A stretch of 64,000 nt of DNA, taken from contig CAWDQE010000021.1 of NCBI GenBank assembly GCA_963804375.1, positions 124,001 through 188,000 of the forward strand. The letters run 5' to 3'. The notes beneath the pieces were generated by a model. That model made no database searches. It saw only the letters and a list, made by a program, of their open reading frames with translations, and was not told the DNA's origin. Each line of letters opens with the position of its first letter. Position 1 is the first letter of the stretch. The translations under genes and the position numbers were made by a program. Shown here in pieces: positions 57,901-64,000 of the stretch. This DNA comes from JANXQG01 sp963804375. Lineage in GTDB: Bacteria > Planctomycetota > Planctomycetia > Pirellulales > Thermoguttaceae.

Positions 57901-60900
57901 GACCGAATTGCTGTCGGAGAAAGTGACGTTCGCCCCGTCCTGATAATAAGCTGCCGTTCCCGTTGTGCTATTGTACCAGTTGGTCGAGGTCTGCGTCGTG
58001 TCCCAGCTCGAATTGGCGGCGCCGCCGCTGTTCACTCCCGTCCAATTGAAGTTCACGACCGAGACCACCTGCACGTCAATCTGATTGGGCGCAGCCGGCT
58101 CATTGATCTGGTTCGTGACAACGACTTGCTTGCCCGGGGCAGTAAACGTGCTGGCCGTCGACCCGCTCAAGGTCCCCGTATAGGCGAACAATTCGTAATA
58201 ACCGCTGCCCAGCGAGCCGAACCCGCCCGCCCCGCTGTTGTTCAGCAGCGACACGGTCAGCCCGCTGGCGGGCAAGGTCAAATTGCCCTGGATGTTGATC
58301 AGGCCCGCGTTGCCCGAACTGAGGCTGCTGGTGCCAGGGGTGCCCAGGTAGGCGGCCAGCGTGCCGCCGGAGGCGAAACTCACGTTGCCGTTTAGCCCGA
58401 GCATGCCGATCCCCGTGCCGGTCGCGTTGCCGGTGCCGGAGGAGAGCAGGCTGCCCGCCGCGACGGTCACCGGGCCGACGACCGTTCCCGTGCCGCGGAG
58501 GGTCTGACCGGCGGCCAGCGTGAGGCCGCCGCCGCCCGCTAGGCCGGCCACGCCCAAAGTGCCGCCCGAGAGCACGGTGACGGGCGACGCCGCGGGAATG
58601 TTGTTGTTGCCGGCGCCGGAAAGCAGCAGGCTGCCCGCGCTAATCGTGATCGGGCCCGAGTACGTGTTGCTGGCCGCGAGGGTCAACGCGCCCGGGCCGA
58701 CCTTGGTCAGCGTGCCCGTGCCGCTGATAATTCCGCTGAGCGTCACGGCGTTGGCTTGCGTGTCCAGCGTCCCCGTGATGCCGGGATTGATGGCGATATC
58801 ATTGGCGACCGTTCCCGCGACACCGGCCTGCAGGGTGGCGTTTCCGGCAAAAGTCGTCGTGCCGCTGCCCAGCCCCGCCGGGTTGCCGAAGTTCAACGTG
58901 CCGGCCGCCAACTGCGTGCCGCCGCTGTAGCTGTTCGAGGCGGCGAGCGTCAACATGCCCGTGCCGCTCTTGACCAGCACGCCGCTGCCGCCGATAACGC
59001 CGGAAAACGACTGCCCGCCGAGCAGGTTGTAGACCACGGTCGCGTTGTCGACCATGCTGCTGCTGGCGGCGATCGAGCCGTCGCTCGTACCGCTGCCGAT
59101 CTCGAGCGTGCCGCCGCTGACGGCGGTCGCGCCGGTATAGGTGTTCGGGGCGCTGAGGCACATCAACCCCGTGCCGATCTTGCTGAGCGATCCGCTTCCC
59201 GAGATCACGCCCGCGAAGGTCGCGCTAGTGTTGTCGTTGCCCGAGATCAAGGTGCCGCTGTCGATTACGCTGGAACCGGCGACACCGCTGAGCGAGCCGA
59301 TCGTCTGCGTCGATCCGCCGAGATTCAAGGCCGCGCCGGCGGCCGTGAGATTGACGTCCGTGGCGGCGGGCAGGTTGCCTGTCGTAGTCAACGTTCCGCC
59401 GCTGATCGTGGTCGGGCCATGGTAGCCGTCGTTCCCCGCCAGCAGCAGCGTTCCCGCTCCGATCTTGGTCAGGCCGCCGGTGTTCGTGCCGCCCACATTC
59501 GAGACCGACACAGTGCCGCCGTTGGTATCCAGGGCGATCGCGGCGGTGCTGTTGATGATGTTGGCCCCGATTGCCTGGTTACTCCCCGCGGCAGACTGGA
59601 GCGTACCGCCGGTGAAGCTTACGGTGCTGCTGCCCAGCGCGCCATTGGCAAAGTTGAGCGTGCCTCCGCCGACGAGGATGCCGCCGCTGAAATTGCTCGA
59701 AGTGCTGAGCGCCAGCGTGCCGGCGCCGACCTTGTTCAACGTGCCGGCGCCGCTGAGCAGCCCCGCGTACGTCGAGCTGGCGCCGTTGCCGCCGACCGAG
59801 AGGGTTACCGGATCGGGAGTTCCCGCGCTGTCTTGCAGGGCCAGGCTGCCGGAACCCGTCAGGCCGGCCACGCTGAAGGCCCGCGAGGCGACCGAACTGT
59901 CGAACACCACGCTGCCGCCCGCCAAGTCCAGCGTGCTGCTGCCGATGGCGGCGGAGTTCAGGAGCTGCAAGGTGCCGCCGCTCAGGCTGATAAGGCCGGC
60001 GTAGGTGTTGGTTCCGGCGAGGCCCAGTGTGCCGCTGCCGGACACCGTGAAACTGCCGCCCGTGCCGCTGCCGGAGATCACGCCGCTGAAGGTGGAGCCG
60101 CCGACGGTGTTGACCGTCAGCGCGCCGCCGGACCCCAGGGCGACGTTCCCCGCGCCGGCCAGCCCGCCCACGGTCTGCGCCCCGCCATTGATGTTCCACG
60201 TGGCCCCCGCGGAAACGGAAAGCGTGGTGGCGCCGGGCAGGGCGGCGGCCTCGACCAGGTAGACGCTTTGCACCTGGGCGGCAGTCAACGCGCTGGGGTA
60301 GACCAAGACGTCGTCGATCGCGCCGTTCATGTATTCGCCGCCGAAACTGTCCCCGATTTGCATCTGGGCGGCGCCGGCCGCCGTCATGAACGTCGGAGTG
60401 GCCGACGCCCAGGTGTAGTTTTGCTTGTCGACGCCGTCGAAATACAGTTGCGCGCCGGTGGGCGTAACGACGTACGTGACCATGTGCCATTGGCCCGCGG
60501 CGAACGACAGGTTGTCGATATCCAGTCCGGTGGTGATCCAAGCGCCGCCGTTGCCCACGTCGCCATGAATCAGTTGATCGGGTCCGTCGACCTTCACATC
60601 GAAAGTATTCTCCTGATTGAAGCGGGTGCCGACGATGCCGTTGAGGGTCGAGCCCGTCCCGGCGCTATTGAGGTTGAACCAGCCCGAGACCGTGAAGCTG
60701 TTGCTCAGTTGCAGGCTGGTGCTGTTGGGCACGACGACCGACTGGTTGCCGTTCAGGGCGATGGCCTGGCCGAATTGCCCGGCGGTGTACGTCGGCACGT
60801 TGGGCGTTCCGTTGAACGTGCCGTTATTGGCGTTGCCGCTGGAATCGTTGGTATTGCCGTCGAAGGTGTAGTGCGCCACGCTTCCGCTGGCATACGCGTT

Positions 60901-61452
60901 GGGCAACTGCGTGCCCATCTGCAGCGTGCCGCTGGAGATGATGGTCGGGCCGGCATAGGCGGCGGCGCTTTGCAGGGTCAGCACACTGTTGCCGCCAACC
61001 GTCAAGCCGCCGGCCCCCATGAGCTGCGAGGCAATGGTGGCGTTATTGTTGACCGTCACTGGCAGGTTGCCGGAGCCTACGTTGATCTGGCCGCCGTTGA
61101 TCGTATAGGCCCCGCCGTCGCCGGTCGGGGCGAAGGTAATGCTGTTGGGAGAAACCATCGCGCCGATGGTCACGGTGCCCGCCGCACCGTTGCTCGCGCC
61201 TGCGCCGAAGAGGGCATCGCTGCCGTCCGTCCAGGAGGCGCCAGGCGCTCCGTTCCACCAATTCGTGCCCGTATCCCACGTCCCGGAACTATCGCTGGGG
61301 GCCAGCGTGCCGTTGCCGCCGTTCCAAGTGAGTCCGGCCGCCGCGGCCGGCTTGTTCAGAACGCCTGCAAAGAAGGCTGCGGCCAGCAGCAAGGAAAGCC
61401 CTGGGAACACGCCCGCATAACGGATGATCGCGCGCCAGAAAGCCAGATTCAT
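51908..61452 (-). CDS. Giant autotransporter-type beta-strand-repeat protein with PEP-CTERM signal (one frameshift)
   Basis: About 3180 residues if one frame change near 54208 is bridged (before it FTIAGSIGG, after it ALTLTGGSAGVLTLGG). Signal peptide (LSLLLAAAFFAGVLNKPAAA), a LamG/concanavalin-like domain near residues 200-400 (VAHYTFDGNTNDSSGNANNG, AIDDVLVYPSALTAAQVQSV), then dozens of copies of the repeat GAGTLxLxGxNTYxGGTxxxGGTL, which form a right-handed beta-helix in related proteins. The C terminus is VPEPGTLALLAGGLVTGFGV plus basic residues, a PEP-CTERM sorting signal for exosortase/EpsH systems. Likely a surface or matrix protein. Confidence 0.85.
52094..52194 (-). repeat. 101-bp segment nearly identical to 61793-61893
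   Basis: One mismatch in 101 bp with the equivalent C-terminal segment of the second repeat protein (encodes NTYTGGTTVLNGTLVLTNNE and flanks), far closer than the rest of the two genes. Confidence 0.75.
56918..56942 (-). repeat. GC-rich coding repeat related to those in cysI
   Basis: GGACCCGGAGTACCAGGTGC on the plus strand matches the cysI copies; on the coding strand it gives GAPGTPGPGT inside a beta-repeat loop. Confidence 0.45.
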
Positions 61453-61603
61453 GGCAAGCCACTCCTAATGTCTGTAGACGAGAAATTGGAAGCCAACGGC
61501 AACCTGTACAATCGCACGTCTCCACTGGTGGGCCGGCGAAAACTGAAGTGATCGGCAACCAAAGGCCGACCAACGCCCCGGTTTGCTTGTCCCGCCCTAC
61601 GGC

Positions 61604-64000
61604 CTACCGCCTCCGCCGCCGCCAGGCGGCGGCCGCGGCCAAAAGTCCGGCCGCGCCCAACAGCACGAGGGTGCCCGGTTCGGGAACCGCGGACAACGCG
61701 GCGGGGTACCCGGTACTCTGGGTCGCGGCCGACGGAGCCGCCAGCGACGAGACTGTCCCCGCCGGGAAAGCCGATAGGTTGTTGCCGACGGCCAAGCTCG
61801 TCCCGTCGGCAAGGGCCTCGTTGTTCGTGAGCACCAACGTGCCGTTGAGCACGGTCGTTCCACCCGTGTAGGTGTTCGTGCCGGAGAGCACCATCGTGCC
61901 CGGCCCGTCCAGCACCAGGCCGATGGAGCCCAGCGTGCCGCCGCTGGCGATCGTGCCGCCAAATGTGGTGGCCCCGCCGGTCGGGCTGAGGGTCAGGATC
62001 GCTGCCGTGCCGGTATTGCTGTTGATGACGTTCCCGACCCCGACGGTCGGATTGACGTCCGAGAGCGAGGCCACCTGCTGGCTGACGCCGTTGAGGTCAA
62101 AGGTGGAACTCGCGGCAATCGAGAGCGCCGTGGCGGTGGGCAGGAGGTTCGAGGCGGCGCTGGGGGCGCTGCCGAGCACCTCAAGCTCGCCGTAGCCGAC
62201 GTAGCCGTTTTCCTGGCTCCCAAAGTTGAACTGGAGGGCGTAAACGTTAGTAGCCATTGGGCCGCCGGTGGCCGTGAACGTGACCTCGTTCGTAGCGGGC
62301 CCGGAGTTCCCGGCTGTGTAGTTAACGCTTGTGTTGGCGATGGGGATGAAGGTGTTGGGGGCGAAGATCGTCGAGTACTCGATATTCGTCAGGGTGATTT
62401 GCGACCGCCCGTTGTCTGCCCAGCCTGCGAAAAGATTGATCGTGGAGATGTTGTAGTTCTGGAAGTTGGCAGGAAGCGTATACGTGAGGGATGCACTATT
62501 TCCCACGGTTAACAATTGGGGATAGCCCGCCTTGCTCGCCAGATTCGCGGACGTCGGCAATTGACCGTCGGTCAGTACCGCGGGATCGCCCGTGCCTTCT
62601 TCCCCAGGTGCGGAGTTCGTTATTGCCGAGGGAGTTAATCCGCCGATCAACGAGGCGCCCGTGAGGGTGCCCCAGGTCCCTGTGCCGGTCCCGGCAGTCG
62701 TGCCTGGCGTACCTACAAGGTTGGCGGCGAGTTGCAACGTGCCGCCCTGGATCACCGTTGGGCCGCCATAGCTGTTGGCACTGGCGCTGGCGATGACCAG
62801 CGTACCCGCTCCGATCTTGGTCAATCCACTGGTATTGGAACTGCCCAGGGGGTTGTTGAAGGTCACGCTTTGGCCGTTGGTGTCGATGGCGATCGGACCG
62901 GTGCTGTTCTGGATGACGCTGGAATAGTCCACGGTATTGGTGCTGGCGGTGTATTGGAGGCTGCCGCCGCCGAAGCTGACGGTGCTGCCGGCGGGCAGCG
63001 CCGAGCCCAGGCTGAGCGTGCCGCCATTGATGGAGGTTGCCCCGCCGTAGGCGTTCACTCCGTTGAGGGTCAGCGTGCCGGAGCCGATCTTGGTCAGGCC
63101 GCCCGTGTTGGAAGCCGGCAGGCTACCGTTGAACGTCACGCTTTGGCCGTTGGTGTCGATGGCGATCGCGCCGCCGCTGTTGATGATCTGGTTCAGGCTG
63201 GAATAGTCGTTGCCGCTGCTGGCGGCCGTGTATTGGAGCACACCGCCGCCGAAGGTAATGGCGCCGCCGGACGGAATGGCCGAGGCGTTGTTCGCGCTCA
63301 GGGTGCCGCCGTTGATGTTGGTCGTGCCGCCGTAGCTGTTGACGGCGCTGAGGACCAGGGTCCCGGCGCCGATCTTCGTCAAGCCGCCGCTGCCGTTCAG
63401 ACCGGTGGCGAACGTGACGGTGTTGCCGTTGGTGTCGGTCATGGCCGATTGCCCCGAGGAAATGGGCGCGATGCCGGCCGATACGTCCTGCGTGTTGCCC
63501 ACGGCCCACTGCAGGGTGCCGCCGTTGAAGACGATGTTGGGCGAGGTCGTGCTGAAGGGCAAGGCCCCGGCCACGAAGTCCAACACACCGTTGTTGAGCG
63601 TCGTGCCGCCCTGGTAGCTGTTGTTCGTGTTCGTGAGCGTCACCAAGCCGCCGCCGTTGCCGCCGCCGGCGATGCCCTTGAAGAGTCCGCCCGGGCCGGA
63701 AATCGGCCCCTCTACGAGGAGGGGATTGCTCGGGAAGGCGTCGATGCCGCCGTTGGCCGCCAGGGTGATCGAGCCGGTCAGGGTGTAAGTACCGGCGGGG
63801 GTAGCACCGACGTAGCCGCCGCCGCCGCCATCGGCGAAGATAGCCGCTTTCTGATTAGGCTGCTGACTGCCGACCTGGGCGCCGCCGATCGTATTGAGGA
63901 CGAAGTTGTTGGCGAGCGTCCCCGACCCAGTGTTCCACCAGAGCATCACGAACCCGCCGTTGCTGATGTTGATCGGGCCCGTGCCCAGCGCGGAAGGATT
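61604..64000 (-). CDS. Second beta-strand-repeat PEP-CTERM protein (5' end outside window)
   Basis: Only the C-terminal 790 or so residues are visible; the frame continues past the right edge. Same GAGTLxLxGxNxYGG repeats as its neighbour, a non-repeat insert (INLFAGWADNGRSQITLTNI to NVYALQFNFGSQENGYVGYG) that looks like a galactose-binding/discoidin fold, and the ending VPEPGTLVLLGAAGLLAAAA with RRRRR. Transcribed in the same direction as the giant gene 150 bp downstream. Confidence 0.85.
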   Translation of the reverse strand, partial: NPSALGTGPINISNGGFVMLWWNTGSGTLANNFVLNTIGGAQVGSQQPNQKAAIFADGGGGGYVGATPAGTYTLTGSITLAANGGIDAFPSNPLLVEGPISGPGGLFKGIAGGGNGGGLVTLTNTNNSYQGGTTLNNGVLDFVAGALPFSTTSPNIVFNGGTLQWAVGNTQDVSAGIAPISSGQSAMTDTNGNTVTFATGLNGSGGLTKIGAGTLVLSAVNSYGGTTNINGGTLSANNASAIPSGGAITFGGGVLQYTAASSGNDYSSLNQIINSGGAIAIDTNGQSVTFNGSLPASNTGGLTKIGSGTLTLNGVNAYGGATSINGGTLSLGSALPAGSTVSFGGGSLQYTASTNTVDYSSVIQNSTGPIAIDTNGQSVTFNNPLGSSNTSGLTKIGAGTLVIASASANSYGGPTVIQGGTLQLAANLVGTPGTTAGTGTGTWGTLTGASLIGGLTPSAITNSAPGEEGTGDPAVLTDGQLPTSANLASKAGYPQLLTVGNSASLTYTLPANFQNYNISTINLFAGWADNGRSQITLTNIEYSTIFAPNTFIPIANTSVNYTAGNSGPATNEVTFTATGGPMATNVYALQFNFGSQENGYVGYGELEVLGSAPSAASNLLPTATALSIAASSTFDLNGVSQQVASLSDVNPTVGVGNVINSNTGTAAILTLSPTGGATTFGGTIASGGTLGSIGLVLDGPGTMVLSGTNTYTGGTTVLNGTLVLTNNEALADGTSLAVGNNLSAFPAGTVSSLAAPSAATQSTGYPAALSAVPEPGTLVLLGAAGLLAAAAAWRRRRR
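61701..61725 (-). repeat. GC-rich coding repeat related to those in cysI
   Basis: Reverse complement CGACCCAGAGTACCGGGTAC; three changes from cysI copy 1. Lies in the linker before the PEP-CTERM signal of the second repeat protein. Confidence 0.45.
61793..61893 (-). repeat. 101-bp segment nearly identical to 52094-52194
   Basis: Partner of the copy in the giant gene; both lie about 50 codons before the PEP-CTERM signal. Confidence 0.75.

Noticed and set aside
58756..61551. Long plus-strand open frames opposite the giant repeat protein
   Set aside because: They are antisense shadows of GC-rich repeats; compositions (His/Arg/Gly-rich) are not protein-like and no start signals fit.
51908..63949. 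CRISPR-like periodic repeats
   Set aside because: The regular repeats are diverged coding repeats of a beta-helix protein, not identical repeats with unique spacers.

Overview
The window looks like a chromosomal stretch of a non-anammox planctomycete (Pirellulales-like). The reasons are high GC, giant autotransporter-type beta-strand-repeat proteins ending in PEP-CTERM sorting signals (VPEPG plus a hydrophobic stretch plus RRR), Tat-exported Gfo/Idh and sugar-isomerase-like proteins, multihaem beta-propeller proteins related to the hydrazine synthase alpha subunit, and a sigma-70/anti-sigma pair of planctomycete type. No database search was possible; family names come from motifs I recognise.

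Layout. 1-2.4 kb: a tyrosine recombinase next to tRNA-Ile, then the wreck of an ECF sigma factor. 2.6-9.4 kb: a TlpA-fold protein without its redox cysteines, a truncated DIP1984-like gene, an SGNH hydrolase, a DUF362 protein run on into a TIM-barrel sugar isomerase-like protein, and a small hypothetical plus STAS pair. 9.7-13.4 kb: overlapping cysJ and cysI (assimilatory sulfite reductase). 13.6-16.5 kb: a TPR protein.

16.5-22.6 kb is the most unusual part: a minus-strand array of about 25 tRNA genes and relics. It ends in six tandem stem-bounded RNAs that I read as bacterial Y RNAs (YrlA type), three of them carrying a circularly permuted tRNA-like module, followed directly by a remnant of the Ro60/TROVE gene. 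A slipin (SPFH) gene and an HNH nuclease gene lie inside the array. This combination (Ro60, Y RNA, slipin, tRNA array) is known from bacterial RNA-repair loci; rtcB is not in view. One tRNA-Ala is split at its acceptor stem by a 220-nt group II intron with an intact-looking domain V, several tRNAs carry inserted copies of a small palindromic repeat, and several have C instead of U at position 33. Much of the array therefore may not serve translation.

22.6-36.3 kb: REP/MITE sequences, an IS1380/spore-photolyase-like chimera, a large secreted glycoside-hydrolase-like protein, a Gfo/Idh oxidoreductase, the right end of an IS200/IS605-type element, an acetyl-esterase-like alpha/beta hydrolase, a GH36/GH27-like alpha-galactosidase, anti-sigma debris and a cupin. 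36.4-51.4 kb: three HzsA-like haem propeller proteins flank a polyol/sugar locus (glycerol dehydrogenase-like, FGGY kinase, SMP-30-like propeller; divergently two SDRs and a zinc alcohol dehydrogenase). 51.9-64 kb: two adjacent PEP-CTERM beta-strand-repeat proteins, the second cut by the window edge.

About a dozen otherwise well-conserved genes carry single frameshifts. That is either residual indel error in the assembly or real decay; frameshifted genes are annotated over their full conserved extent with the break stated.
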